A program made the position numbers and the translations under genes. A stretch of 64,000 nucleotides of DNA from contig JAUMIR010000005.1 of NCBI GenBank assembly GCA_030847615.1, positions 242,520,645 to 242,584,644 on the forward strand. The letters are read 5' to 3'. Positions 41,701 through 56,700 of this stretch are shown piece after piece. Origin of the DNA: Gambelia wislizenii (lineage: Eukaryota; Chordata; Lepidosauria; Squamata; Crotaphytidae). The notes beneath the pieces are model-generated. The model searched no databases, was not told where the DNA came from, and saw only the letters and a list, made by a program, of their open reading frames with translations. Position 1 is the first letter of the stretch. The number at the start of each line of letters is the position of its first letter.

Positions 41701-44700
41701 GAGTATGGTGTAATGATAGACTACTCCTGGGTTCACTTCAGAGTACCTCAAAAGATCAATATTGAGATTTCAGGCACATAAGATGCCATCCCATGCAGTA
41801 AGCTTTCTCTAGGGCAGGGGTATGCTAGCCAGGGGTGCTGGGACTTGGAATCCAACAATCTGGATGGTCACATTGGCACACTTGCTCTCTAACCTGCATC
41901 CATCATAATACTTTCATAGAAAGATACATTTAGTATGGCCACTTTTTGCAAGTATTCTTTATAATTTTAAAAGTGTCTTTATCTGGTTGTGTTTCTAGAC
42001 AGCTGTTTCAAATTCTCAAGAGGCAGAGAAAATTATTTCACCTCCATGTTTGTATCAGGCAACCCAGGGGATTTCTGAGTCGTTAGTGCCTCAAAAGAGT
42101 GAAATTGGTCAGGTGAGTTCAATACATTTAATGTGCTTTAAATAGAAATTCTGAAACTTTGATTAAAAAGTTACTTTGTGCTGTTAGGGCTGTGCTGAAA
42201 AATATCTGGAAAGCTGCCCTGGATAGTCACAAAAGCCACAGTTGTCTGATAACTTGAAGAGTAGTAGAGTTGCTGCAATATAGATATTAAGATATTACAT
42301 AGAGAAATAATAAAAGAAATAATTAATAATTAAAAGAAATAATTAATATGACAAAGAACAGTTGCATAAAGGGCTTTGTGCATGTTAATGTCTACAAATA
42401 CAAATATATAAAGAGTCAATGTGTCTAGTTCAGATATGTTTCACATAGTCAGTGGAGACTGATGGAAATTTTGAATGCATAGCAAGATTAAAATTTTAAG
42501 TAGAAGCTATTCTGTTCTTTGGTATGCCCAGCTATTGGCTTGCAGAAACCGCTGATGTCTAGTGGCCCAGGGTTTAACAACTTAAACCACTTCTTGTTGG
42601 AATAGCTATAATGTTCCATTTCCCCCCTTTCAAGCCTCCTCCTACTGTTTCAACTGAATCAGAGATACCTGTAACACCATCAAGAAGTACCATGTCACCA
42701 GTATCCCAAGGAAAAGCTTTCCAGTCTCCTCCTCCTAGTAGCAATGCTGTTAACATGAAAGCACCTCCTTTTCAGGCCATGCAGACTGTAAGTACATTGA
42801 TGGTTGAGGCAAATGTAATTAGATGGAGAGCCAAAGTTAGAAATCTTAAATTTTATCCTAACTGAAATTCAGTGTAAGTTGTAGGGAGAATGATGTAGTA
42901 TATCGTTAGTAGTAAATTTTCTGAGAATGGAATACATCTGTTCCCTCTCATTTAAATGAGAAAGTTTCTGCTCTGTGGACTAAACACTTTGAGGATATGG
43001 GGCAATAAAGGCTTCAGATAATGGCCTGCAGACGTAGGCATATTTTGTATCATTTTGTATTCTATTTCAGGTGTTCAAAGTAAATGCACCTTTGCCCCCT
43101 CGTAGGGAGCAGGATATCAAAGAGAATTCTCTGCATCCTGCAGGATATAATCAGAATTTTTCTACAGCAAGTACACAGACTCCTCCCCAGTGTAAACTAC
43201 AGTCTACTCAAAATGCTGAACAGACCACTTTTTGTCAAGAGTCTCTGCCAAATGGTAAGGAAAACTTTAATGCAAGAATGTGATTGGAGAGATCAGGACA
43301 TTTGGGTACAACTCAGTGGATATACCAATGAGTGTGCATTACAGTATTTAGTGCAAATTATTTTAAAGAACATCCTTAAGGCTACAAAACAAGCAACCAA
43401 AGATCTAGGCTGGATGGTAGGTTGTTAATGTTAATTTCTTCATAATTGGAAACTGGCCAAACTCATTGATGCGTAGCTGTGATCTTTTTAAAGGAAGCCT
43501 GTAATGCTTACTTGACCATTTTTGTCTCAGGGTAGTAGCTGTTCTCATTTGATTACCATAGAATGGGAATACTTTACTTCTCAGTTGAATCGTCTTTTGC
43601 AGTGACTCCTGACCCTGCTTCTTATCACTGCTCTGCTTGTCCTACCTATATCTGAAGTAACTAGGTTTACCAAGTTTCTCCTCCTTTATCCCTTGGACTG
43701 ATTCTTTTCTACTGAATCAAGGGAATTAGTGAAGAGAGCTGCATCAGAGTGTGTGTCTCACTATATCTCTAGAATGATTACCTGAAATTCTCCTTTTCAT
43801 CTCTTCTAGGTGAAGTGATGACACATTTTTTATATGCCATAATACTTCCATATCTACAAAAATACATTAAATCTCTAGCAGTGACTCAGAGTCAGTCCTC
43901 TGCAGACCAGATTAAATTGTGAGAGAAGATGATCCACACATTCTGATTGCTGCTAATCCACATGGTTCATCAGGATAGGCATTAGGGAAGCTTGTTCTTA
44001 AGCAGTGATAGCAGCTCAAATCCCCTGCAGTAGGAAGTCCCTCTTCAAGAAGGTATATTTTCTCCTTGGAGACTATTGTTTTCTGCTGTGCTTGCTGTTT
44101 GCCACTTCTAAATATGGTGAAACTATGGCACTTCTGTCCTCTGTCTGAGAGATTTCCTATGGTCTGTAGCCTGTGCAGCAGGAAAACATAATTGCTTGTG
44201 CCAGTTTTTGAATATTGTGACTTTCTACTCTGAATCTTGGCTGTTGTGCTGTATTTTGAAATCCTCATCAGAAGTACTTCTCTGGCTGCCTTTATTGTCT
44301 TGAGATATAGCCAGTGGTTATCAAACAGAAGATATTCTCTGGGTGTTTTCCCCAATTTGTCCACAGTGCTTGGTGGCAAACACCTCTTTATTTTCATAGG
44401 CTTTTAACTTCTGTTCAGTTTTGATCAATTACTTTATGCTGCTCTTTTAGATTTGCTGTTAGGTTTTTTTTTAATGTCCTTCAAATTTTACACTGTTTTA
44501 CCAGCTTTTCTGATTACATGTGTGAAGGACAAGATAGGTTTTTAAAAAATCTTCAATATTGTTCCTGATAGTAAACTAAAATTAAAATAAGTATTATGGG
44601 AAGTGGCTGTATTTTCTGCCTAGTATGGTTAGCATTATAAAATAATGGTGACCTTATAAAAATCATACTATATATTGTTTTTTTTTTATACAATGGATGA

Positions 44701-47700
44701 AGGGTGGGTACTCTCAAATGAGTTGTTCCTCTCATATGTTCTATTACCCAAGCCCTAAACAAATCATGCTTGCACTTGCTTCCCTGTATAGGGGAAAATC
44801 ATATTCCAGCTTGGTCTAGAGAACAGGCTTTACTGGAGATTTGGCATTTTTTTTCTTTGAACTGTTGCATAAGATTTAGTCAGGACAGAAGAAAAGATTC
44901 TTTTGAAAAAGACAAAAAATAAGATTCAGAGATAATTGACACCTTGGCTATGATACTCCCCTTCTGCATAAGAAAGGGCAGTCTCATACTATAACTGGAT
45001 GATTAGGTGGACTTTTTCAAGAAGAGTTATGTTTCCTAAATGGAGGAGAGTCTACCTTGTTACTGGACTTCTTTGGACAGCCTCCTTATTCCCTGGTGAC
45101 TTGACAGAGTTCTAAGATATGTGCCAGCATAACAGTGATCCCTAGCAGAGTAGGGTGGTTATTGGGGACAGGTGGCAATGTACCCTGTCTGATGGTGAAG
45201 GAGGGCAAGAGTTGAGACAGTAGAGATAGGTGTGGAGGTTGGCTCTACTCAGAAAGAATCCCTCATCCTCAAATCTTTGTGAAAGCCCTGAACTGTGAAC
45301 ATTTATTGTTAGATATGCCATGTTATGAGTGAAGGGACTGGAATAGGCATCTGGCATCCTTGAAGCACAATCCAAGAAAAGATAGGAAGCTCCATCCCAC
45401 TTTCTGCAGCGAGAAAAAGAGGCACTGCAGTCTGAGAGCCAGTTCTTATGAGAGGAAAAGCAGGAAATATCTCCACTCTTTCCCATCCTTTCTCAGTTTG
45501 AGCTTTCAACCCATGATGTTCTCACAAAGTTGGGGAATTGAAAAGGGATTACCCCAGTCAGCCCAAGACACTGTATACCATGTAAGTATATTTTAAAATG
45601 ATTGTACCTCAGTAGTTCAAGGTGTTCAATCTGTTCAGAAGCAGAAGAGTAGCAACCTCGCTTTTCTGGAATTCATTGAATTCCAATACTTGTTTTCTAT
45701 GGCATGGATTATACCCATCCTCTCTCAGTCTGGGAGGGATGAGTTGACATGGTGAAAAATTGACTGATGGGAGTGGATTTCAAACCCTCAGGGATTATTT
45801 CACTAACCAGCACATATGTTCTTCTGTTAGTAGATTTCTTTAGTTTTATGCTGAATGACAAAGTTTGCAGATTCTCAGCAGGTTTTTATGTGACTGAGCA
45901 GAAACCATATGGGCATAAAGACAAAAGCCCCAAGATTTGTATGCATATCTCCTCATCTCTTAGCACTGCTTTGAGAGGTTAAGACAGCGATATATTACCC
46001 AGTCTGGATTGGGTTGTCTTGCTGGAGGGAAGGAGTATGTGGTCTCTTACTCATGGATTTTATTCTATTATTTCATAGGAATGTTACTTAGTGTTCTATT
46101 ATCCCTCTGTCTTAGTTTCAGTGCCCACAAGAACAGGAAGAATTGAGTAAGTTTGGAATTAACCACTATATTTTTGATGGTATGTTAACATCCCAAAACT
46201 GAAATGGGGCTCTCTTCCATGCAGGAGAGCACATGCAAGTCTTGGTTTCTTAAGTACTGCCTATTGGATTGAGTGGGAGGAGCAATCCATTCAGAGGTAC
46301 CTTCTGCACACTGTAGAGAAAGAACTTCCCACCGGTATTTTATTCAGTGATTTCAAGAGGGTAATTTGTATTAACTTTAATTGGCAGTAGCAGTGGAGAT
46401 ATGTATAGATATGAGTAAGCAAGTGTTGCAAACCATCCTGGAACTCTTTAGTTTTAAATCTGCTAAAGGCTGGAAAAAATGCTAAGAGAGAACTCACCTG
46501 GCTTTCATGCGATAGAATACAGAACTACTTAAAAAGTGTGCTTCTCACTTTAAGCAGGTAATTACCAGGTTGAGGGAGCTGTTCCTGTAAGCAATGGTAG
46601 TCTCACCTTTTATGCAGCACAGACAACCACTTTCCCTAGACCAGCTCAGCCTTTTATCACAAGCCGTGGTGGATCAGTCAGAGGTCCCCTCAGAGGTGCA
46701 AGATCAATGACCAATTCTTATCGCTCTCCAAGTGGCTATAAAGGTAGGTACAATTTCTATGGAAATTCTTATCAGTGGTTATAACTTGATACACCCATAC
46801 TCATAGGTAGCTATAATAACCCAGAACAGCAGAGGATAGCAGAGTGCAGCACCAAAACTCCCTACACCAGTTTCTTTGCACTGTGAAAATGGCCAGTTTC
46901 TGGTGGTGGAGATGGAGTCCTCCATTCTCAGGATGGCACAGAGGATCAATCCACTACTATTGGGTTAATCCCCATGTGCCAGGTGGTGCAAGGGATCAAA
47001 TGTTTTTAAGTAAATCCTTTTCTGTTGGATCCCTGGCTCCTCCTTCAGTTCTTTCACTTTGCCTCATCCAGGAAAGTTCATATCTACATTCCTCTGCTTT
47101 CTCTTGGCTATACAGTGGGCCCTCCTGATCAGTGGCCTTCTGATCTGCTGTTTCAACTGCCTGTGGATTGTCACATCCCATACCTAAAACGGTGGCGGTG
47201 TGCAAATTGGCATGTCTGTGTGTATCTTGCCGCCATTTAATAATATGTGTGTTTTTTGCCATCCACATGGGGGGGTCAGAACCAAATCCTCACAGATCCA
47301 GAGGGCCCACTGTACATACATTATTAATAATGATAATAATAAAATGTATTTCTACCCCGCCCCTCTGCAACGCAATCGGGGCAGCATACAGTATAAAACT
47401 CCATAATTACATTGATATCCTAACCCGCCCACCCCTTAAAATATTATTGAATTTAGAAAGATTAAAATAGAGATTAAAAAAAAATCCACTGGCAGTTCAA
47501 GGGGAAAAAGACAGCTGAATCTTCGGGCTAGGATAGCTATTCAGGAAAGGCCTGCCGGAAAAGATGTGTCTTGACAGCTTTTTTAAAAAGCCGTCTAAGG
47601 TGGTAATATGACGGATCTTGTCCGGCAGGCCATTCCTTAATCTGTGAGCGGCAGCAGAGAAGGCCCTCTGGGAGGTCACCGACAGCCTTGTTTTCATAGA

Positions 47701-50700
47701 TTGTAACAGATTCCTCCCAGAGGACCGAAGTGTGTGGGGTGGGTCGTATGAAAGGAGGTGGTCCCAGAGGTAAGTTGGACCCAAGCCATGTAGGGCTTTA
47801 AAGGTCATAACCAACACCTTGTACTGTGCCCGGAAACTAATAGGCAGCCAGTGGAAAGCTTTTAGCACAGGAGTTATATGCTGTCTTCTGGAAACACCAG
47901 AAACCAACCTGGCTGCCATGTTCTGAACTAAAGTTTCTGAGTCAGCACAAGGGTAGCCCCATGTAGAGCGCATTACAGAAATCGAGACGAGAGGTTACCA
48001 GCGCATGTACCATAGTTTTAAGCTCCCTGATTTCCAGGAAAGGGCGCAGCTGGCATATTAGCCAAAGTTGATAACAGGCACTTCTGACCATCGCATTTAC
48101 TTGATTAGACATCAGGAGAGATGAGTCCAGGAGCACCCCCAGACTGCGAACACAGTCCTTGGAGGAGAGTGTGGTTCCATCCAGGATTGGAAGTTGTATT
48201 CCCAGACCTGGTTTCGGGCCTGCAACTGTTAGTACCTCCATTTTGTCTGGATTCAGTATCAATTTATTTTTCCTCATCCAGTCCATTATTGCTTTAATAC
48301 AATCATTATGAGGAGATACGCCATCTGAAGTTGAAGCTGATGACCGGGACACACTTACACACATGCATACCTTTACCTTCCCATAAGTGCCTTCTTTTCA
48401 GTAGGACTTTCTCTCCTTACCCTCCCCTAGCTTGTATTTCTTTTTCACACAGTCTTTTGGATGGGGAAAGTTAATAGCAAATCTGAAAGTGAGTCTGTAG
48501 TGCTGAAGCATATCTGTATAGTCAGGGGTGTGTGTGTGTGCTCTTAACTGCCTCCCCCAGAAGATGCACACCTACCAGCAACTCCTGTCACTGCAACTGC
48601 CTCCTCTGGGGCTGCCTGCATCAAGTTGACACTGTGGTTGATTCAACAGTGGTAAATTTTATGTCAAGATGCTGTCACATTTGAGTCCATGTCCCTTAGG
48701 AGATCAGACTTTCCCTCATCTGGTGGGCAAAGAAACACAACCTTTCTGATGTAATCCCTCTACAGGATATCCCTAGAATGGTCCTTACATAGATACCAGA
48801 CTCCTGGAATGGGGCGCCCAGTGCCAGGGCCTCTCAGCCCAGAGAGTTTGGAGCCCATCAGAAGTGTTCCACTGCGTCAACTGGCTTGAGTTATGATCAG
48901 TCAGGTTAGCACTCCTTCACTTAAAGAAAACTCTTACAGGGTCTCATGTTCTAGTTCACATGTACAACAAGGTAGCCAAATCTTACCTACTGAGTCAGGT
49001 GGGATGTCGGTCTCACTCCCTCCACAGCAAAGCCCTCCAGCTCGTCTCATGGTTGGAAATAAGCATCCCTTCAATTGCAACCAATACATTCACAGCACCC
49101 TAACAAAGAGATGGACTTTCTAAACCACTGCACTTTAGACATTGTAGAATGGAGCCTCGATGTCACAATTTTCATCTCATAAAATACCACTTAGGCAATC
49201 TCCAGGTTGCTCTTTACTTTGTACACAAACCACAAACTCTCCACTCCCAGTTTCACTACCACAGGGCAGAAGCCCAGGATGACCTCCAAACCTGGGCCAC
49301 CAGATCTTCTTTACACTTCCCTCATCCCTTTTATTTCCAGTGTTTTGAGGAAGAGCAGGCAAGAACAAGCTTTAGTGATTTTAATAGCCCTCATTGGCCA
49401 CAGAGGCCTTGGTTTTTCTAGCTTCTAGCTCATTCTCCTACCCCATCTTGTCAGGCAGAGTCTCATTCTACATCTGGATCCAGGTTGGCTCTACCTAACT
49501 GCCTGGCATCTGAACAGCAGGCTTGTCTAAGGGCAGAAAAGCTGATAAACCTGCTTGTATCATCTTGGCACAATTCCACCTTCAGATTTTCTGAGACCTT
49601 CCTCATAAGGTCTCACAGAAATTGTGTCTCCCTCCACAATGCAGGCATTAAGGTGATTCTAGACTTTCTTCAAGCTGGCTTAGACATAGACCTCAAACAT
49701 AAAACTCGCCAACATCAGACAACTGCTCTAGCATCTGTCCTGACACAAGAATATTAAATGCCCTATGTGCTCCCATCCACACATTTAAAGATTCCTAAAG
49801 GGTGTGTCTGGACAATCCACCAGTCATTCATAGATTTCCGTCTTGGGGCATTTCAGCACTTGCTCAAAGCCTTGTCCGTTTGAACTCTTGAGGACAGTCC
49901 CACTCTGAATCCTCTCCACTAAGGTCCTTTTGTTAGTAGCAATAACCTCAATAAGGGTCAGAGCTGGCATCCCTTTTGATAGCCCTATGTTGCTGCAGGT
50001 TTGACACTGACGGGACCTGAAATTCTTACCCAAAGTAAACTCACTGTTGCACAGCTCACAAGCCATAATTCTTTCGTCATTCTACCTATACGTCGTTCAT
50101 CCACTGGAGAAACAATGGCACAAACTGGATGTCTGAAGGGTATTAAAACATCAGATCTACCAGACCCTTAGGCAATCAGAAGCTCTCTTCACCTTGCTCA
50201 TGCTCACCTCACTGTGGAAAAGGTCTCCCCCTCTACCTAACCAACCGGGTTGATCAAGGTTGAGCCACTCCTTTCCTTTAGCCATGGCTTCCTTCACCAG
50301 AAGAGTTCTTCAACAAGTTCTGTCAGCCTAAATTACCCTCTTGCCACCTTCCCACCCAGATGCTGTTGATGCTTCGGTAACTCCTATACCCAAGCCAGAG
50401 AGGTATAGTGGCTTGATGTTGGACTGTGACACTGGGAGACCAGGGTTAGAATCCCCACTCAGCCATGGAAACCCACTGGGAGACTGGGAAGTCACAGTCC
50501 CTCAGCCTCAGAGGACGGCAAAGGCAACCCCCCTCTGAACAAATCTTGCCAAGAAAACCCTGTGATAGATTCGCTTGTGGGTCTCTATTAGTTGGAAATT
50601 ATTTGAAGCTACACAACAACAACAAACTCCCATACATGGATGGTTTCTTCTTTGCTGGCTGAGAATGACACATTGCAGGACTTACCTTGAATGTCCATTC

Positions 50701-53700
50701 TTGTCAAGAAGGATGAGCCATCCAGTCACACCCTATGGTGACAAGATTTTTCCTACTTTTCTATTCTTACTGGGAGTCTCTTGTCATGTTCCTGTTTTTC
50801 ATGGCTGGGGAACAGAACTGAAAGAGGAGCCAGTGATCCAATAGAAAAGGATTTATTTAACACAAAATCCCTTGCCTCTTCTGGGCAGTGACACCCATGC
50901 GTGGAAGGCTCCTTTTCCTTGGCAAGAGTGGACCTTCACAGTAAGTACTCCAGTGTGCCAAACATGGCACCACAAGCTGTTGACATGTGCAATTGGTTGT
51001 TCAAATGTTATTTCCTCAGGGAGGGAGTGTTTTTAAAACCCAAAAAAGCTTTTTAAAAATTGCAAGTAACTAAATTTTGGAGGATCCAACTGACCTGAAC
51101 TGAATTTTAATACCCGTTCCCCCCCCACTGCTGGTTTGGGAAGGTGTTTGGGGTGTCCTACTGAGGTCTTTCCCCCCCCCCCCCAGGATGTCAGTAAATT
51201 AGTCTATTCCTCATTTCACCAGTGAAATTTGTTAGTTAGTCTTTTTACAATTTACTGTGGTTGTGGAGGTTGAGTAGTGGGCTGGTACAACATTTCAGTA
51301 GTTAATGTCACAACAAATAGGTGCAGGAATGGCTAATTGGTGTGCCATGGGCTAATTCTGACCAGCTGTCTGTCTTAAATGTCTATTGGGTATGGTGTAA
51401 ATAGCATTTCTGGTGAGAAACACGCCCCCCCAACTTTCTAATGTTTTTTTCTTAATCTTCCCATTGGGTTCGTATGTAATATGCAAAATATATTTGAAAT
51501 GGTATACATGGACATACAAGTACCATGACTGAAGGTCTTCCTGCTAGATGTGCTAACGTTATTATAGACACCTGACCATTCATGAAGAGCGTCAGTTGAA
51601 TGGCAAAATGCATTTCTAGTACAGTTGTTCCTCGGTATCCATGGATTTGGTATCCATGGATTTAAGTATTCACCGCTTGAAAATATTCTTTAAAAAAATA
51701 ATAATCCAAAAAGCAAACCTTGATTTTGCCATCTTATATAAGGGACACCATTTTGCTATGCCATTGCATATAATGGGACTTGAGTATTCATAGATTTTGG
51801 TATCCACAGGGGGTCCTGGAACCAAACCCCAGTGAATATGAAGGGACAACTGAATTCCAATCCCTTTCTGAATTGATTTTGACCATTTAGAGTATGGCAG
51901 TGTTTGAATGTTTGTGTGGATGCTATTTTGTGTTCCAGACAACATTTGAATATCAGTTTGGTTTGTTCAAGTGTTAAAGAACCTAAATAATTCTGCTTCT
52001 ACAGTTCTGTGCTGAGACTTAGGTCAGATGTTGATATTAAAGATTGCCCTTCTATCTGGTATGCTGGCTGAGGCAGGGAGTCCCAAACCTCTTGACTTCC
52101 AAATACTTGAGCTCCCTAATTCTCTGCACTAGATAGGTTTTTGCTTAGTGTCTAGAAATACAATGTTTAGTCTGGTGTAGGAGTCCAAACCTCTTTCTTC
52201 TGAGCAATGTTCTGTTCCAGTATGCCACTATGAATCCAAAATTAGTCCATTCCTAGTTATCATGGTTTTTTTTCTTAAAATAAACATACGTGGTAGGATA
52301 AAATGGCTTCATCTCTTCTTCCAGCAGGTTTTGAGGCTTACAGGGGATCATCTTCAGCCCCTAATGGCTCCTACAGTCAGTTGCAGCTTCCTGGCAGAGA
52401 TTATCCTCCAGTGCAGTATTCTCAAAGGGTAATGACTTGTCAAGTTCTCTGCTGCAACCTTCCAAAAATATACTAAATATGTATGGAGGTGGTTCTGGTG
52501 TCTTGAATCCTACTCAGAAGCCAAAAGGAAGTACTGATTTGAACATAATCAGATTAAGGGTGCACCACAAATGCAACATCGTATCAAGAGTAGTGTGATT
52601 TATTACAGGATAGCATTGAAATTGAGGGCTGAAGCTATAAACTCAGTGTTTGTATCTACATCCTATTTGTAAAAATGTGTCTGATTTGGAGTCTGTCATA
52701 TTTATTGAATTGACACATGGCAAGGAACCATCTTTTATAACAAGTTTTCAGCGCAGCAATGTGTAGTTATGTCTCCTGCAAAAATGATTTGGCTTACCCT
52801 TGAGTCAAAAAATATAAATACATGCTAGTTTAAGGAAACACCTTCAGTCAGCTTCAGTGATACTGGAACAAGACTTGGGCATGATTAGGCTATACATGCT
52901 TAAGGTGAATTCCTCTAATATCAGTAGGCATTAAGTACATTGGGCTGTGAGTTACTCAGATATATTGCTGCCTCGTAGATGTCTGATTTGGTGGTGCAAG
53001 AATAGGCAGAGCTTGGAAATAGACTTTTTAAAAATTTCTGGGCAGACGATTCTGGGGAGTATAGTACAATAAGGTCATTTCCCCAAGCTCAAATAGCCCA
53101 CTTCCCTGAATGCCCATCCTAAGTACCTGAAGCTGAAGTTCATGTGGCTGCAAATATTACTTTGTTGCACTTACTAAGTAGGAAAAAAATGTTTTCTAGG
53201 ACGTGAATTATCAGCAGAACTATAAACGAGGCGGTATTAGCGGTGGCCGTGCCAGTTCGAGAGGTAAGGTTTGGACTGTATTCCTTAGTTATTAAATCTT
53301 CAATTATGTTTTGCACTAAGTATGTTTTTATTTGGAATAAACATTAATTCTTTCTGACAAATGTGTGGGTATCCAGTGATTGACTGAGCTATTTCCAATG
53401 GAGCCAGCACTATTAGATCTGTCAAACACCTGTGGGCAGTGTGAGCAGAGGTCTCTTCCAGTTCTTGTCCTTTCTTCTGCAGGGTGACAGCAGTGCCCTT
53501 ATCTCTGAGTTTTAAGCTCAGATCCATAATCAAACAGAATCTGAAAGAAAGCAGGCTTCTCTTTGTGTCTCCCCCACTCTCCGCCATGGTAGCCAGAAGT
53601 AAGGTATTTGTGGTTTCTGAAGAAAATTTGAGCTGTTCTTGAAAAAGAGATTGAACTCTTAGCAGTTCAGAAAAGGGGACTTATTTTTAAATCCACTTTA

Positions 53701-56700
53701 AAGGAGCCATCTGGGCACTGCTCCTGTTCTAGACCTGGAACTACCCAGTTCTGCTGAGGATGTTCACTCCTTCAGCTGTGTTGTTGTGTCTAGCAATGTT
53801 ACTTAATATTACACACTTCCCAGTGGAGGATACCTTAATTTAGGTGCTCATAAAGAAGAGGTGTTTGAATTCTCCACAAGGGAAATGTTTGAAGCTGTTC
53901 TCTGTGCCAAATCTCTTGAGGATGCAGCTGCTTCCTCAAATGAGAATCCACTTAACTTAGATGCTGGAAATAGTGCAGGTGTTACCATGTGGAAATCCAA
54001 GAGGAAGAAAGGGCAATAATCCCATTTTAAGTGCTCGTAAATTTTATCTACAGCTTTGTATCCATTAGGTCTCAGTATTGAGAGTCTGATTCTTGTGAAG
54101 ATGATGGAAGTTATCTCTGCATTATGTCACATCTGACTTTATCGCGGGGATTCTCCTCTCTAGTTCTTGGGTTAGCCTGAACAGCTTTCTCTGAAAGAAC
54201 AATTCAAACCCATTTGGAAACTTTGACTGCATTTCCCTACCTTTTAAAGATTTTATATTTGGCAAGGATGTACTTTAAACTCCTGATCCCCCTCCCTCCC
54301 AAATAATAGGGTGATGGGAATGTTGCACTCAGAATCTTAGTCCTGTTGTGTACATAATAGAAAATGTAGATCAGTCTGAGCAGGTTCCCATCATTGGGAT
54401 TGAGGAGTATAAACTCCTGCAGTACTTCACTGCAAATAACTATTCACGCAGCTAAACTAAAGCTCTGCAGAACATCATTCATTGTAGGGCTTCTAGTCAG
54501 GCCCTACAATCTCTAGCAACAGATTGCAAGCTTCCATTTGGGCTGGGATAAGCTCAAAAGGGGCTTTCCTGAGGTGGACTTGAGCTAATGTATGGGGAAA
54601 TGGGGGCAAGTTCACATTTCGAATTCACTTCATCATGATTCCTCGTAGCTATAAAATTTGACAGAGTTTGAGAACAGGAGGAAGGAACCTTTGTTAAAAA
54701 GTGTAATTCTTTGGTGCCTCTTCTTGTAAAACTCATTATCTTCACCTTTTGCCCCACATGCAAGCAGATGAATAGGTCTTAAGTAAATTAGGGCTGAATT
54801 TTGCCACATCCAAGAGAGAATGAAACTAGATGAAACAACAAATTCATGGTTAGACACTGGCCTCTCTAAGATTAGCATCCTTTCAAATATTATCCAAAAG
54901 CAGTTGCAAAGAGGTGTGACATGTCCAGTCATGGATCTTTTATCTCTTCTAGTTGGCCCTTAACAGATCCAGGTGTTTTCATGTGCTCTTGGAGGAACTG
55001 GTACGGCAGCAGTGTTGTCTGTCAATGTTCCATTACTGGTTATTTTGTGATGCTGCTACTTTGGAGAAAGATTTGCTTTATTAGGCATTATAAAATATGA
55101 AGCTTTGCCTTGGGCTTCTTTCTGGAATAGTTTCCTTCTGAATTAGAACAGGACAGATACTCTTCCTGGTTGAGGCTATTGTGTCCCTTCAGAATAGGTT
55201 ATTTTTTCTGAGATATACTAGTTTGATCCTCCAAAATGAATCCATCCTTCTCTCTCTGCCTAGCAACAGTTTTGGTATTCCTGTTCCAGTTGTGTTTTGG
55301 AGTTTATACTTGGCTTTTGCTCAGCACAGGTTTCCTTAGTGCTGTTACGTAACTAGGGCAGTGTACCTCTTTAACAATTTCAGATATTTGAAGTCCCTGC
55401 AAGTTCTGATTTTATGGGTGGATGGATGGAAAGAGCTGTCCATCACTGGATGCCCTGCTTTGCCTGAGAAGGAATCTTCATGTCGTGTCTATTTTCCTGT
55501 TCTCCTATCTCCATAGCCACATGTTGTATGAGCAAGAGAACTAGAAGATCTTATGAAGATTAAGACTTGCATAAAAAGATACTTGCATACCAGTTTCAGT
55601 TTTGAGGAATCTCTTACTTTTGTTTCTCATTAAGAAGGCATAATAGAAAGTCCTTTAGAAACATGGTAGATTGAGGCCAAAATCTAATTACTAGTCCCAA
55701 CTAAATTAACTATATTGAATCAATGGGATTTAAAAGTGTTGATTTACCATTCAGCAGTTGACTCTAGTTCGGACTAGCAGTGGGATTTAGGCTGTAGTTC
55801 ACATAATCATCCATTCAGACTATTAAACAAAATACAGAAGTCCAGTTGAGTCATGTCACTAACTTATTCACAGGCTTAAAGTTTAAATTCCTTAAAGTTT
55901 CTATGTTTTAGGTTACAGGCAAGAAAGCAGACAGGAGGAGAACTGTTCATCAGGTAGAGCTCAAGGTAGAACCCGTGGTAGAGAATACTTCAGAAGAAGG
56001 GAACTGAGGAAAGCTGAAAGAAATGGAAGTGAAGCAGAGAGTCTGAAAGCAATCGTGTAGCTGCCAGAAAGCATCAATTCAGTTAGTGTTGATTGACAGT
56101 GCAGTTGATATTGGTACCTTGGTTTTCTATACTAAATAAAACACACATTTTTAATATGTGTCCTTTCTTGGTACTAAGAACCACACAAATTAAAGGTGTA
56201 TTTGTGCTGTGACGTTTAACAAGTTATCTCAATTGCTAATGTGAGAACACAACCACTGCATATGAAATACATTTCTCTTAGTGCAATCCTGTATATGCAT
56301 TATCTGCAAGTACCACTGGGTCCAGTGACCTTTACACCTTAATAGATTTCCTTAGGACTACAGCTTATGCTCGTTAGTCTCTATTGCTGTGTGTGGTTAG
56401 AAGTTATATTTATTCAGTCTTAATTTGAAGGGCGATATATAAAGCAACTTTTGAGTAGTTGTAAAGTTATATAAGCACTAGGAAATGTCCAGATAGACAT
56501 AACATGCTGTGGATCTGATAAACCACTGAACACTGAACAAAAAAATCCATAATAGTGGATGTGTATTGCTCTGTATGTCATTAAAACTATTGCAAATGCA
56601 TCTAAATTTCTACTACCCTTTCTGGTTCAAGATAGGCTTGGATCACTTTAGCACTGGGCTCTCTGCAAAAGCATACTGACCCCTTATCCCTCACACATTC

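Noticed and set aside
43912..44397. 161-codon open frame on the minus strand in CAPRIN2 intron 18
   Set aside because: No recognisable domain, no splice or promoter context; perhaps retrotransposon gag debris, but not supported enough to call.
53830..54030. Possible additional CAPRIN2 exon (REMFEAVLCAKSLEDAAA frame)
   Set aside because: No matching acceptor/donor pair that keeps the phase, and it does not resemble Caprin sequence; more likely mobile-element debris.
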